A DNA stretch of 64,000 bases. Source: Halobacteriovoraceae bacterium (GTDB lineage: Bacteria; Bdellovibrionota; Bacteriovoracia; Bacteriovoracales; Bacteriovoracaceae). A program made the position numbers and the translations under genes. A model generated the notes under the pieces. The model was given only the letters and a program-made list of their open reading frames with translations, ran no database searches and was not told the origin of the DNA. The stretch is from contig PAMZ01000006.1 in NCBI GenBank assembly GCA_002707495.1, positions 186,001-250,000 of the forward strand. Direction: 5' to 3'. Below, piece by piece: positions 8,868 through 18,249 of this stretch (positions are counted from its first letter, which is position 1; the number at the start of each line of letters is the position of its first letter).

Positions 8868-9501
8868 TCAGTGACGGATTTAAAATCTTCTCTTCAGTCT
8901 CACCTTGAATGATATTTTCAACGACATGTTTTGCCAAAACCTCAACCTCAGTACCTAAATAAGACCTTAATGACTTAGGTAAAATAGGCTTTAGGACTTT
9001 ATAAGCAGCAACACCAAGCCTCTCTGCGGTTCTTTTTTCAGAACGCTCACCAATAAGAAGTGAGGGCCTATAGATAACTAATGAATTAAGCTTTAAACGC
9101 ATTACCGCCTCTTCTAGTTGACCTTTGATTCTATTGTAAAAGATGAATGAATTGGAATCAGCTCCGGCTGCACTCACCAAGATGAATTTCGCTTGGAGTT
9201 TCTTGGAAAGCTCAGCCGTAGCATAAGAAAGATCAAAGTCCACAGCCTTAAAATTTTGTTTTGAACCTGCTTGAGCGATAGTCGTTCCTAAAGCGCACAC
9301 CACGATATTGGCCTCTATGTCTAAGTTTTTTATAAATTGAGGACTCAAGTCCGTTTGAATTAATTCATCTAATTTTTCATGGTTAAGCCCTAATGAGCGC
9401 CTCAGGACCACTTGAACTTTGGTGATTTCTGTTTTGTCGAGTAAGTTTCTTAAAATGGAAGTACCTACCAGGCCAGATCCACCAAATAATATAACCTTCA
9501 T
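8857..9501 (-). CDS. NAD(P)-binding atypical short-chain dehydrogenase
   Basis: A 214-residue Rossmann protein starting MKVILFGGSGLVGTSIL (GxSGxVG, dinucleotide loop at residues 7-13). It resembles the HTATIP2/TIP30 or NmrA-like atypical SDR group: VVCALGTTIAQAGSKQNFKAVDFDLSYATA, ILVSAAGADSNSFIFYNRIKGQLE (YxxxK present) and YRPSLLIGERSEKRTAE. That family binds NADPH; its substrate is mostly unknown. It converges with the M24-like gene, overlapping 11 bases. Confidence 0.82.
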   Translation of the reverse strand: MKVILFGGSGLVGTSILRNLLDKTEITKVQVVLRRSLGLNHEKLDELIQTDLSPQFIKNLDIEANIVVCALGTTIAQAGSKQNFKAVDFDLSYATAELSKKLQAKFILVSAAGADSNSFIFYNRIKGQLEEAVMRLKLNSLVIYRPSLLIGERSEKRTAERLGVAAYKVLKPILPKSLRSYLGTEVEVLAKHVVENIIQGETEEKILNPSLIRL

Positions 9502-9605
9502 ACATATACGATATATCAGATAGTTACCAACGACAAGTTTGTATAAGTATTACATATTAAAAGACTTTAGTTGCCTAGAAGCTAGAGATTAGATAGCTAG
9601 ACTGC

Positions 9606-10337
9606 GTGAAAATTTTAATCCTAATACTCACTACAATTTCTTGTTCAGTCTTTGCTCAAATAGAGCTTGGATGTAAAGATCCCCAGGTTATCCTTACTCT
9701 CCGTAATATCCCCTGTAAGCAGGAAATAGTCCTCTCAGAGGATTTTGATATTCCAGAACTTGAAATTGACTTTGAGGATACAGAACTCATTTTCGAGAGG
9801 GAGAATGAAGAGGCATTAGGGGCCGATAGTTCTGGAGGTGGAAGAACAACTCCTTCTGCATCAACTCAAAGGGTAGAACCTGTTTTTCAAACCCCGTTTA
9901 GTTTAACTTGTCAGGCCACTCTTGTTTCAGATGGACAAAAAAAATATCAAATTGTTTCAGAAAAAAATTTCAAGCTGACAAATTCCATCCCTAGTCATTT
10001 TATAACATTTAAAAACCATTTTCTAAGAGATACTCAAAGCTCTGATGAAATGTATCCCCTACCAAGCTTACCTTCAAATCTGAATACTTCAGGGTACTTC
10101 ATTAAGATGGCAAAGCCTGATCTGGATGCAACGCTCGCATCTCATCAAGCAAGTTTTGAACTTTGCAGACTTGGAATGAATAGCGCTAAGGGGACTCTAA
10201 ATATCTGTACCGAAAAAATTGCTGAGTTAGATGGGGAAATTTTTAATCTAAAATTGAAGACTCAATCAATCTCAATGGATAAAAAGCTTACTATTACCCA
10301 ATCCATTGAAGTGATCTGTAAAAATGAGACAATCTAG
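9606..10337 (+). CDS. Secreted protein of unknown function
   Basis: A 243-residue protein with signal peptide (MKILILILTTISCSVFA) and an acidic mid-section (EDFDIPELEIDFEDTELIFERENEEA, residues about 45-70) before a Gly/Ser/Thr linker and a beta-rich C-terminal part. At least five cysteines in the mature protein could form disulfides in the periplasm. No recognised domain. Its stop overlaps the TIGR02147 regulator's stop by four bases (10334-10337). Confidence 0.65.
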   Translation: MKILILILTTISCSVFAQIELGCKDPQVILTLRNIPCKQEIVLSEDFDIPELEIDFEDTELIFERENEEALGADSSGGGRTTPSASTQRVEPVFQTPFSLTCQATLVSDGQKKYQIVSEKNFKLTNSIPSHFITFKNHFLRDTQSSDEMYPLPSLPSNLNTSGYFIKMAKPDLDATLASHQASFELCRLGMNSAKGTLNICTEKIAELDGEIFNLKLKTQSISMDKKLTITQSIEVICKNETI

Positions 10338-11152
10338 TTTTTAGAACCCAATTGAAAAAAATCTACATTAAATACCTGCACTACCTCCTCTGGAGACTCG
10401 CGAATAATTTCTTTACATTCGTCTAGCGCATTATTTAAAATTTTTTTCACTCGTTTTATGTCCTTTTGAGAGATTGTCAAAACACTTGAGTAATGAAAAT
10501 CTAGCGGTGAATTTTCATCAATTGAGTGAATCGCGCGATTTCTCCAATTAGTATGATGTCTTCGAATTTGAATGCTTTTCTTACTTAAATGTATTCTTGT
10601 TTCTCCGATTTGATATTTACCATCTTTTTCATTTACTAAACCTGTAGAGGTTAGAAAGTCGAGAATCTCTTGTACTTGGCTTTGTTCTATTGCGAAATAT
10701 TGGGAAATACTTTTTGCATTATCATATGTAGGAATAGACAAAACCACGTGGATAGCTGCGTAATGCCAAGAGCTATAATAGATATGTTGATTCATTTCAT
10801 CTAAGTTCTCTTTGACGTTAATTCGATTCTGAATATCTTCTCTTTTAGATAATATCTCCTGAATTTCTAATCTTAAAAACTCCTCTAACTCAAAGCTCCC
10901 TGCTCTTCCCAATTGGACTAAGAGAAGAAAAAACTTAGACTCATCTTTAGTGTGATTAAAAAATCTATTTATCTTTACTGCTTGCTCTAAAGAAAAATGC
11001 ACCTGCTGATTGAGGACTTGTGAAGTATAGGCTGTTTGGCAGCCTAGAAAATCACTTAACGCTAATCGAACACCTCTGCCTTTAGAAGGTAATGACGAAA
11101 TTTTTTTTAAAAGATATTTTTTGTAATCTAGAAAATCGAAGACAGTTACCAC
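10334..11152 (-). CDS. TIGR02147 family predicted transcriptional regulator
   Basis: A 272-residue cytoplasmic protein with family hallmarks: MVTVFDFLDYKKYLLKKI at the start, an HTH-like segment (VRLALSDFLGCQTAYTSQVLNQQVHFSLEQAVKI, about residues 27-60), then the hydrophobic FFLLLVQLGRAGS and a C-terminal winged-helix-like part. These proteins are plentiful in Fibrobacteres and Bdellovibrionota and are presumed regulators with a DUF4423 domain. The gene is divergent from the secreted-protein gene at 11281 across an AT-rich 128-base region, so it may control that gene. That is inference. Confidence 0.8.
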   Translation of the reverse strand: MVTVFDFLDYKKYLLKKISSLPSKGRGVRLALSDFLGCQTAYTSQVLNQQVHFSLEQAVKINRFFNHTKDESKFFLLLVQLGRAGSFELEEFLRLEIQEILSKREDIQNRINVKENLDEMNQHIYYSSWHYAAIHVVLSIPTYDNAKSISQYFAIEQSQVQEILDFLTSTGLVNEKDGKYQIGETRIHLSKKSIQIRRHHTNWRNRAIHSIDENSPLDFHYSSVLTISQKDIKRVKKILNNALDECKEIIRESPEEVVQVFNVDFFQLGSKN

Positions 11153-11280
11153 GTTATTTCAATACCCTACACATTTTAATTAATATTTTACTTAATTAAT
11201 TATAACATATTTTATTAATTTAATCTACACGCGTCAAAATAAAGACCATATAAATCACTCAACTTTAGTTTGGAGGATTT

Positions 11281-11823
11281 ATGAAACTACTAACAACTTT
11301 ATTATTATTCAGTTCAACTATTATTCACGCCAAAGAGATCGCTCATTATCGATTTGCTGTTAGAGATAACACGAACCAAGAGCTTATCTTGATGGAAGTC
11401 AGTGTTGATGACCAAAAAGAACTTATTGTAAAAAGCAAAATTTACGAATCTAGCGAACAAGGACCAATCTTCTTTCCCACTGAGATAAGAGAAGAGATGA
11501 CTGTAAAAAAAGAATTAAATCAATTTAGCTTTGATGCCATTTTCTACAAAGTCAAAAACCTGGCGAATACAGCTATCGAAATTTCAGAACACCAAATAGT
11601 ATGTGCCATGATGCCAGGTCCTACAGCTTCAAATGACCATCTCTCTGTATTAAGAGATTGGAGCTGGGATGCACAGGATTTTTTAGGAAGCTTAGAACTC
11701 GTCTCAGGACCTCAAGGGTGCTGGGTCAGTAGAAAGGTCCAACCTAAAGAGCAGTGGGCAAAACAACAAGCACTGAATTTAAAAGAGATCATTCGAGTAC
11801 TAGCCTTAGATACTTTAGAGTAA
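11281..11823 (+). CDS. Secreted protein of unknown function
   Basis: A 180-residue protein with signal peptide (MKLLTTLLLFSSTIIHA) and a strong ribosome site (TTTGGAGGATTT before ATG). The mature protein is beta-rich, then helical near the C-terminus, with two cysteines (IVCAMMP and QGCWVS) that could pair. It leads a two-gene unit with 11852-12244 and is divergent from the TIGR02147 regulator. No family recognised. Confidence 0.68.
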   Translation: MKLLTTLLLFSSTIIHAKEIAHYRFAVRDNTNQELILMEVSVDDQKELIVKSKIYESSEQGPIFFPTEIREEMTVKKELNQFSFDAIFYKVKNLANTAIEISEHQIVCAMMPGPTASNDHLSVLRDWSWDAQDFLGSLELVSGPQGCWVSRKVQPKEQWAKQQALNLKEIIRVLALDTLE

Positions 11824-11851
11824 ACAGCATTTAAAGAAAATAGGAGAAAAA

Positions 11852-12244
11852 ATGAAAACATTTAGCTTAATAATTATCGCTCTAGCCTCAAACTTAGTAT
11901 TTGCATATGAAAATCCTAGGTTTGAATCATGCAGTTCTCAGGATATTAAAACTCTTGAAACAGCACACACAAGATTTGGAGGTATTAAGAATTTGATCCG
12001 AGAGGAGCTTCTTCCAATGGAATCACGATGTCTTATCTCTAAACCTCGAATGATCCACCCCGCAGTATGTGGAATCAGAATCACTCAAATTGATACATTT
12101 CAATTTCTTGTGGGTAGAAATGGTGCACGATACGAAGTAAAAATTGATTCAAGCTACACTTCTTGCCAAGACCTAAGTGCATTAATAGTTCCAGAGATTA
12201 GAGAATTTAAATTTATTGATCCAAAAATCTTACCAAATATGTAA
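11852..12244 (+). CDS. Small secreted protein of unknown function
   Basis: A 130-residue protein with signal peptide (MKTFSLIIIALASNLVFA), five cysteines or so in the mature part (SCSSQD, SRCLI, AVCGI, TSCQD) and a compact beta-rich remainder. It follows 11281-11823 by 28 bases with a good AGGAGA ribosome site, and is followed by a terminator at 12254, so the pair forms a short operon. No recognised domain. Confidence 0.68.
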   Translation: MKTFSLIIIALASNLVFAYENPRFESCSSQDIKTLETAHTRFGGIKNLIREELLPMESRCLISKPRMIHPAVCGIRITQIDTFQFLVGRNGARYEVKIDSSYTSCQDLSALIVPEIREFKFIDPKILPNM

Positions 12245-12253
12245 ATATATGAG

Positions 12254-12288
12254 GGGTAGACCTATCAAAGTCTACCCTATTTTTATTT
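12254..12288 (+). terminator. Rho-independent terminator
   Basis: An eight-base-pair stem GGGTAGAC/GTCTACCC with an eight-base loop, followed by TATTTTTATTT. It closes the 11281-12244 unit, ten bases after its last stop. Confidence 0.88.
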
Positions 12289-12321
12289 CTGATTTCATTC
12301 AAAATATGCTAATAATGCCCC

Positions 12322-13221
12322 ATGAAAAAAGTATCAGATATATTTGATCCCAGTGAGTGGGAAGACGTTTCAGAATTTAACTTCACCGATATAACTTATC
12401 ACAGATCTAAGCATCAAGGATGTGTCAGAATTGCCTTTAACCGTCCTGAGTGTAGAAACGCTTTTAGGCCTCAAACTGTAGATGAATTATATCAAGCCTT
12501 AGAGCATGCTAGGCAATGGTCTGACGTTGGCTGTGTACTTATTACTGGTAATGGCCCATCTTCAAAAGATGGTGGCTGGGCTTTCTCATCCGGAGGCGAT
12601 CAAAGAATCCGAGGAAAAGATGGATATAAATATACAGATACCGAAAAAAATATTGATCCTGCTAAATTAGGTCGTCTTCATATTCTAGAGGTTCAACGTC
12701 TCATCAGATTTATGCCAAAAGTTGTCATAGCAGTTGTTCCAGGCTGGGCAGTTGGTGGAGGACACTCCTTACATGTGGTTTGTGATATGACTCTTGCCTC
12801 CAAAGAACATGCCGTTTTCAAACAAACTGACCCCGACGTTGCAAGCTTTGATTCAGGATATGGTTCCGCATACCTTGCAAGACAATGTGGTCAAAAGAGA
12901 GCTCGCGAAATTTTCTTTTGTGGTTTCAATTATTCTGCTCAAGAAGCCTTCGATATGGGCATGATAAATAAAGTTGTTCCCCATGAACAACTTGAAAAAG
13001 AGGCATTGATTTGGGCGAAAGAAATAAACTCCAAGTCTCCTACAGCAATGAGAATGCTTAAGTTTGGCTTTAACCTTTTAGATGATGGTCTGGTCGGTCA
13101 GCAGCTCTTTGCAGGCGAAGCAACTCGACTAGCCTACGGCACAGAAGAGGCTAAAGAAGGTAGAGATGCTTTTGTAGAGAAAAGAGAAAAAGACTTCTCC
13201 TCTTTCCCCTGGCACTATTAA
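12322..13221 (+). CDS. menB: 1,4-dihydroxy-2-naphthoyl-CoA synthase
   Basis: A crotonase-fold enzyme that closes the second ring of menaquinone from succinylbenzoyl-CoA. At 299 residues it is near the family length. MenB-specific blocks are clear: FNRPECRNAFRPQTVDEL, FSSGGDQRIRGKDGY, VPGWAVGGGHSLHVVCDM (oxyanion/CoA site), KQTDPDVASFDSGYGSAYLAR and a C-terminal FAGEATRLAYGTEEAKEGRDAF. No Shine-Dalgarno sequence is evident before the ATG. No other men gene is in the window. Its stop overlaps the next gene's stop (TTAA at 13218). Confidence 0.95.
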   Translation: MKKVSDIFDPSEWEDVSEFNFTDITYHRSKHQGCVRIAFNRPECRNAFRPQTVDELYQALEHARQWSDVGCVLITGNGPSSKDGGWAFSSGGDQRIRGKDGYKYTDTEKNIDPAKLGRLHILEVQRLIRFMPKVVIAVVPGWAVGGGHSLHVVCDMTLASKEHAVFKQTDPDVASFDSGYGSAYLARQCGQKRAREIFFCGFNYSAQEAFDMGMINKVVPHEQLEKEALIWAKEINSKSPTAMRMLKFGFNLLDDGLVGQQLFAGEATRLAYGTEEAKEGRDAFVEKREKDFSSFPWHY

Positions 13222-13988
13222 CGCGAGCAGCCTGAAGAAACAGAAGATAATTTTCTTCCCACTCGTTCTATTTTTTTATTATACAAGTTTTTATAACGAT
13301 TAACTCTCTGTAATCTTCCACACGAAAGGTCTCGTATTCTATCCCATTGCTGTCTCGTTAGCGCTAAATTATTGAGCTCCTCTAATGTCTTTAAAAACGT
13401 ATAATCATCTTGCCCAATAAATTCTTCCACTTTATTATTTAGAACGTCTAACTCTCTTGACGTCAAATTATTACGCCCTTCAAACAAGTCAAAAAATAAT
13501 CCGACCTCTTTCCCTTCAAATTTTATCTGACCAATATTTTCAATATTATTGGGATCAGCACGCATAAGAAGTGTGGACGCTAGAGAAAACGAGCTTTTAT
13601 GTTTAAACTCCAAAACTTCTCTAAGAAGTTTTTGGTCAATTTCACTAATATCCTTTTGCTGACTATTTAATTTAACCTCTAGCGCTTGGAGTCTAGAAGA
13701 GACCTTAGTTAAGTCAGGACTAAGAGCGGGGTCATGAAATCTCTTATCTTTTTTTAGACATTTTTCATCTTTTAGACATTTGGTTATCTTTTTTATTTCT
13801 CTTTCATTACTCTTAATAGAAACTTTCGGTATATTAACTATTTTAATTTTGTTTATGGCTCTTTTTTCTTCCTTCGGTACCAAGTCACTTAATTCCCCTA
13901 TTAAAGACTTGCTCTTAGATCCTGAAACTTGATGAGCAATTAAGCCACCCAAGACAATAGCGCAACATATGAAAAATAAATTTTTCAT
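13218..13988 (-). CDS. Membrane-anchored protein of unknown function
   Basis: A 256-residue protein with an N-terminal hydrophobic segment (FFICCAIVLGGLIAHQV) that is either signal or anchor, a strongly basic Lys-rich stretch (residues about 45-95), a helical segment likely to coil (SRLQALEVKLNSQQKDISEIDQKLL), and a C-terminal domain with a Cys near the end (SSGCSR). It starts within the stop of the upstream lysozyme-like gene (ATGA overlap at 13985-13988), so the two are coupled. No family recognised. Confidence 0.62.
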   Translation of the reverse strand: MKNLFFICCAIVLGGLIAHQVSGSKSKSLIGELSDLVPKEEKRAINKIKIVNIPKVSIKSNEREIKKITKCLKDEKCLKKDKRFHDPALSPDLTKVSSRLQALEVKLNSQQKDISEIDQKLLREVLEFKHKSSFSLASTLLMRADPNNIENIGQIKFEGKEVGLFFDLFEGRNNLTSRELDVLNNKVEEFIGQDDYTFLKTLEELNNLALTRQQWDRIRDLSCGRLQRVNRYKNLYNKKIERVGRKLSSVSSGCSR

Positions 13989-15874
13989 TCAATCTCCTCA
14001 GTTATAAGGCTTCCCAACTCTCCAGCGTAGAACCAAACCTCGTCTCCCTCAGTATCGATAGTAGAATACCACATATATCTGTTCAAATAGACATACTCAT
14101 TAGTTATGACAAGCTCTTGAGGGCCCAAGACTCCTAATACTGTTGATTGCGCCAGTCCATGTTGATCTCTTTTTGTTACCCAAGTTGAAAGCCTCACTCT
14201 CTTGATCTCTTGTTGGACTTCTTCTCGCTGAGTTGAAACATAATTTACGGTGACATAGTCTTTGTGGATATAAAGACTCGACTGGTCACAATCAGCTATC
14301 TCGAGAGGATTTTGAATTTCATAAAAATCACCAGAAATGCCATTAACCACAAAGTCTATTAATTCAAAACTTATTGCGCTGGAGTTGATACATATATTAC
14401 CTTCAATAATTTCTGGTGATTTTCGAATATTAACACCAATTCCCGACAGATTCCCAATCCATAAAACATAGGTGGATATATTTTCTGAAACTGGTAATGG
14501 TTCTGGTGGCACCGGAAGCGGTTCTTCTCTTTGTTCTTCCAAGGCAATCTCTTCAAGCACCTGTTCATTTACTTCTGCCTCTAAAGCAGTCTCTTCTTCA
14601 GTAGCTATTTCCTGATCAGTAGCTATCTCCTCGAGTCCGACTTCAATAATTTCTTCCGTCAGCTCAGACTCAACTTCTGTCGTTTGGATTTCAGTCGTTT
14701 CAGTCTCTGTTGAATCGACATCAGTTTCAGTATTTTCAAGATCGTCTTCAAACACAATTTCTTCTATAATAAGCTCTTCTGATTGTTCATCTGGAGAGTT
14801 ATTTACTATGACCTCTTGAAGTGACTGATAGTCTGTTTGTAAAATTTGATCTAAGACTGTAGTTAACCTTTCAGGTTGATAGAAATTTGCTACCAGATCA
14901 TTGAAGAAATTTCTTTCAATTGAATCTATAGGTAGGTAGTCGTGATAGATACTTTCAGCGTTGAATATTTTTTCCAGGTTTCTTTCAAATCCTCTATCAT
15001 TTCGACTAAATCGATGATTTGAATCGGTAAATCGACAAGTGCGTGATGTATTTCCTGAATTATACTTGCCGGCCCAGGCTCCTCGGATCAAACTTTTATG
15101 AAAATTAAGATCACCTTCCTCCGGGTTGAGACATTCATATTGACCATAATTTACTGAGATTTTCTCAAATCCATCATATAAATAGTTTAATCCATAATCC
15201 AAAACTTCATCAGTGTTAAATATTCTTCCACTTGCAAAGAAGTCACCGTGAGAGGTTGAATTTAACATCATAATCCCGACGTCAGCATAATCATTTGAAA
15301 AGAGAATCTGTTGAACCGTATCCCTATGCTGAAGATCCTCGCAACTCTTAAAAATATCTTCCCCCATCGCTAGAGCTTCAAAGAATCGCGGAATATTTGA
15401 ACTTAAATACTCAGCATTTCTTATTTGAACTCGGGCATTTCTACTTGCTGGAAGATCATGCAGTTTTTCTAGGTTTTCATCGTATTGAACTATAAAGTCG
15501 TTAGAAAAATAGCAATACTCAACGGGAGATCTTTTTGTAAAATGCATCAGTGTACTCTCATGCATAGGAACAGTTAAGGACGCCAAGAGAAAGGTATGGT
15601 ATATCTTGGGATCGGTCTCTTTCCAATCTAGCGCCAATTCATGCGCTTTTTGAAGTAAAGTTCCAGTCATTGCTCGAACATAGAGAGAATCTTTTCCTGG
15701 TGAGTGAGTCAGGCCTCGGTATGGGAGGTTTGTATCAAGTGAAATAAAACTTCTTCGATAATTGTGATCAGCTAGACTTGAATTTTGGGAGGCAGGATGC
15801 CGTTGAGTTCCAGATTCAAAGGCAAAGGCTAATATAAAAAAAATAATGACAAACGTAGATCCAAAAATTTTCAT
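13985..15874 (-). CDS. Secreted lysozyme/transglycosylase-like protein with acidic linker and SH3-like C-terminus
   Basis: A 629-residue exported protein. Its N-terminal third resembles a lysozyme-like SLT fold: TVPMHESTLMHFTKRS with a candidate catalytic Glu, DVGIMMLNSTSHGDFF (compare the GxMQIN motif) and RGAWAGKYNSGNTSRTC (compare AYNxG). A very acidic Glu/Thr-rich linker of about 100 residues follows (roughly 370-470), then a Pro-rich stretch and SH3b-like units (GIGVNIRKSPEI, and a C-terminal YVYLNRYMWYSTI region). SH3b domains bind cell-wall peptides, so peptidoglycan cleavage is a reasonable guess, but motif matches are loose. Coupled to 13218-13988. Confidence 0.6.
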   Translation of the reverse strand: MKIFGSTFVIIFFILAFAFESGTQRHPASQNSSLADHNYRRSFISLDTNLPYRGLTHSPGKDSLYVRAMTGTLLQKAHELALDWKETDPKIYHTFLLASLTVPMHESTLMHFTKRSPVEYCYFSNDFIVQYDENLEKLHDLPASRNARVQIRNAEYLSSNIPRFFEALAMGEDIFKSCEDLQHRDTVQQILFSNDYADVGIMMLNSTSHGDFFASGRIFNTDEVLDYGLNYLYDGFEKISVNYGQYECLNPEEGDLNFHKSLIRGAWAGKYNSGNTSRTCRFTDSNHRFSRNDRGFERNLEKIFNAESIYHDYLPIDSIERNFFNDLVANFYQPERLTTVLDQILQTDYQSLQEVIVNNSPDEQSEELIIEEIVFEDDLENTETDVDSTETETTEIQTTEVESELTEEIIEVGLEEIATDQEIATEEETALEAEVNEQVLEEIALEEQREEPLPVPPEPLPVSENISTYVLWIGNLSGIGVNIRKSPEIIEGNICINSSAISFELIDFVVNGISGDFYEIQNPLEIADCDQSSLYIHKDYVTVNYVSTQREEVQQEIKRVRLSTWVTKRDQHGLAQSTVLGVLGPQELVITNEYVYLNRYMWYSTIDTEGDEVWFYAGELGSLITEEIE

Positions 15875-15938
15875 ACTTTCTTTTCGGACAATCTCTATCA
15901 GGTATTGAGTATGAATATTAAAATTTGTGGATTATCGA

Positions 15939-16241
15939 TTAGTTATCGATATTCATTTCGTCTAAGTAGTAGGAAAGTCGATCAATATCTTCTTTAATTT
16001 GTGACATTTGTTTAACCAGAGTATCAGTCATATGTAGCGGGGTATCTGAGAAATTTATTCGATAGTTTTCTGCTTTATTCATTTCAATGAAGGGATCACT
16101 TTTTGACTCGTCATCGTACTCATTGAACTCATTTAAAAGCTCCTCTAGGGGATCATCCAGATCCACCAAAAACTCAATATCTTCAGATATTTCGTTTTGA
16201 TGCTTAAAGCTTACTTCAATCACATTTTCATGGCTGCTCAT
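15939..16241 (-). CDS. Small acidic cytoplasmic protein of unknown function
   Basis: A 100-residue, strongly acidic protein without signal peptide: DIEFLVDLDDPLEELLNEFNE near the middle and a helical C-terminus (MSQIKEDIDRLSYYLDEM) able to form a coiled coil. It precedes the lysozyme-like gene on the same strand by 64 bases. No recognised domain. Confidence 0.55.
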   Translation of the reverse strand: MSSHENVIEVSFKHQNEISEDIEFLVDLDDPLEELLNEFNEYDDESKSDPFIEMNKAENYRINFSDTPLHMTDTLVKQMSQIKEDIDRLSYYLDEMNIDN

Positions 16242-16431
16242 GCTAATTTGTGCTCCTTCAATTAGTTTGGCTCCCTAACCTTTAGATATTCTAAACTGAC
16301 AATGCTATTTCATGATAGATCAGCTGAAATATTTATATGCCTAAATATTAACCACTTAGACTAATTTTTGGACAGTTTACACTCAAGTTCCCCTTAAAAT
16401 CAGCCGAAAGGACCATAGGGATGAGTTAAGC

Positions 16432-17763
16432 ATGGTTTACGATTACAATCCATTTGATAGGGAAAACAGAAGTAGCCTACTCTGGTTAGGCTTAATAGGT
16501 GCTGTGATCCTTTGGGAGGCGCTAGAGGCCCCTCTTACTTTTGTGCTAGACAGAGGTCTGCAGGAACATCATCTATGGTGGGATGGACTCTTTAGCTTAA
16601 TTTTTCTCACAGATGTCTATTTGAAAGTAAAAAATAAGCTCTCTTTTCCGGAACGAGATGAAGATAGGCCAAAACCCTACTTTAAATCTTCATGGTTTTA
16701 TTTTGATCTTTTAACCTCAATGCCTTTTGCCATCATTGCAGCTTTACTTAGTCAAACTATTGGCTTTGAACTCAGTGTGAATATAGTTGCAACTCTAAGA
16801 TTAGCGAGAGTAGTCAGAATAGTTAGGTTAAGGGTTGTCTTTGACCTCTTAGATTTTATCCCTAAACCGATGAAACTAGGATTAATTGCTGTTTCAGTCG
16901 CTCTGCTAATTCACTGGATTGCATGTGGCTGGATGATGATTCACCCTAGAACTGTAGCAGGAGATACAGATTTTTATATTCTTTCACTCTATTGGACCGT
17001 TACAACTTTGACTACTGTCGGATACGGGGACATTACTCCGAATACTAATCTCCAGAGACTCTTTACCATGGGAGTAATGTTGGTAGGTGTCGGTGTTTAC
17101 GGGGTCATCATTGGACAAGTTTCAAGACTAATGATGCTCGCAGATAAATACACTGAAGAAAGAAAAGAAAAAATGGCAAATCTCCATTCCTATATGAAGT
17201 ATTACAATATTCCTGCCAGTCTCCAACGTCAGGTATTTTCTTTTTACAACCACCTCATTAAAAAAAATATCTCAGACCAAGACTTTAATATGATCAAAGA
17301 TCTCCCACAGGCCCTTCAAAATGAACTTAATATTTATACTAAGATCAAACTCATTAGAGAGGTCCATATCTTTAAACAATGCTCAACGCCTTGTCTTAAA
17401 ATGATTGCAGAAAGGCTTGAGCAAACATTTCACTCTCCTAATGAATATCTCATACAAAAAGGTGATATCGGAAATGAGATGTTCATTATTGGACATGGTG
17501 AAGTTCAAGTTAATATAGGAGAAAAGGTAGTGGCCGAACTTAAAGCGGGTCAATTCTTTGGAGAGATAGCACTACTAGAAGATACGATTCGAAATGCGGA
17601 CGTTAAAAGTAAAGCTTATTGCGATCTCTATACATTTAAAAAAGATGACTTTCTCGAAGTCATTTCAAAATATCCAGATCTTGGTGAAAGATTCAGAATG
17701 ATCTACAGAAAGCGCTCAGGTGATAGAGGAAGTGAAACTGCCAACTCTAAAGAAGCTGCTTAA
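16432..17763 (+). CDS. Cyclic-nucleotide-gated potassium channel
   Basis: A 443-residue six-helix cation channel. The voltage-sensor S4 is LRLARVVRIVRLRVVF (residues about 122-137, Arg every third position). The pore helix and selectivity filter TTVGYGD lie at 194-200, followed by S6 and a C-linker. A cyclic-nucleotide-binding domain occupies about 310-430 with the phosphate-binding cassette GQFFGEIALLEDTIRNADV. Potassium selectivity is inferred from GYG. The usual cassette Arg-Thr/Ser-Ala is RNADV here, so ligand preference may differ. The stop overlaps the next gene's stop by four bases. Confidence 0.93.
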   Translation: MVYDYNPFDRENRSSLLWLGLIGAVILWEALEAPLTFVLDRGLQEHHLWWDGLFSLIFLTDVYLKVKNKLSFPERDEDRPKPYFKSSWFYFDLLTSMPFAIIAALLSQTIGFELSVNIVATLRLARVVRIVRLRVVFDLLDFIPKPMKLGLIAVSVALLIHWIACGWMMIHPRTVAGDTDFYILSLYWTVTTLTTVGYGDITPNTNLQRLFTMGVMLVGVGVYGVIIGQVSRLMMLADKYTEERKEKMANLHSYMKYYNIPASLQRQVFSFYNHLIKKNISDQDFNMIKDLPQALQNELNIYTKIKLIREVHIFKQCSTPCLKMIAERLEQTFHSPNEYLIQKGDIGNEMFIIGHGEVQVNIGEKVVAELKAGQFFGEIALLEDTIRNADVKSKAYCDLYTFKKDDFLEVISKYPDLGERFRMIYRKRSGDRGSETANSKEAA

Positions 17764-18152
17764 GCATTTACCTGAGCAGCACTAAAAACTGTTTTTACTA
17801 TAAGTGGAAGATTAATGATAATGTCATACTTGTAAGGGTAGTAGAAAACCCTCGTTTGCCTATCTACTTCAAGATCTTCATGGTGAGGTGAAATAACCAC
17901 TAAATCTCTTTTGCGAGATAATTTTCGACTAATTCCATGGATGAGTAATTTTTCAGGTTTGTTAGAAGCAAACAGGAAAATATCGCAGTCAGGATAATCT
18001 TCACTGCCCGCTTCAATTCGCTCTAGTTTAAATTTACCCTTAAGAGATTTCTGAACATCTTCAAAAACTATGTTTGGATGGTCAGCGATAAGACCGACCT
18101 TAATAGGTTCTAACTCTTTGACTTGATTCATTAACATTTGTCCAATATACAC
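17760..18152 (-). CDS. Protein of unknown function, receiver-like size
   Basis: A 130-residue soluble protein with an alternating beta/alpha pattern (KVGLIADHP, CDIFLFASNKPEKLLI, DLVVISPHHED), similar in size and rhythm to a response-regulator receiver domain, but I cannot see the phospho-acceptor Asp/Lys arrangement, so this is only a resemblance. The ATG at 18131 (MNQVKEL) could be the true start. Convergent with the K+ channel gene. Confidence 0.5.
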   Translation of the reverse strand: MYIGQMLMNQVKELEPIKVGLIADHPNIVFEDVQKSLKGKFKLERIEAGSEDYPDCDIFLFASNKPEKLLIHGISRKLSRKRDLVVISPHHEDLEVDRQTRVFYYPYKYDIIINLPLIVKTVFSAAQVNA

Positions 18153-18249
18153 TTTGACATAATCAAGATCAAGGCTTAAGTAGATCTTAAGTATTTAACG
18201 GTAAATAATACCTGTTTATTTCGGAAGGAATATACGAGAGAATAGTGAA

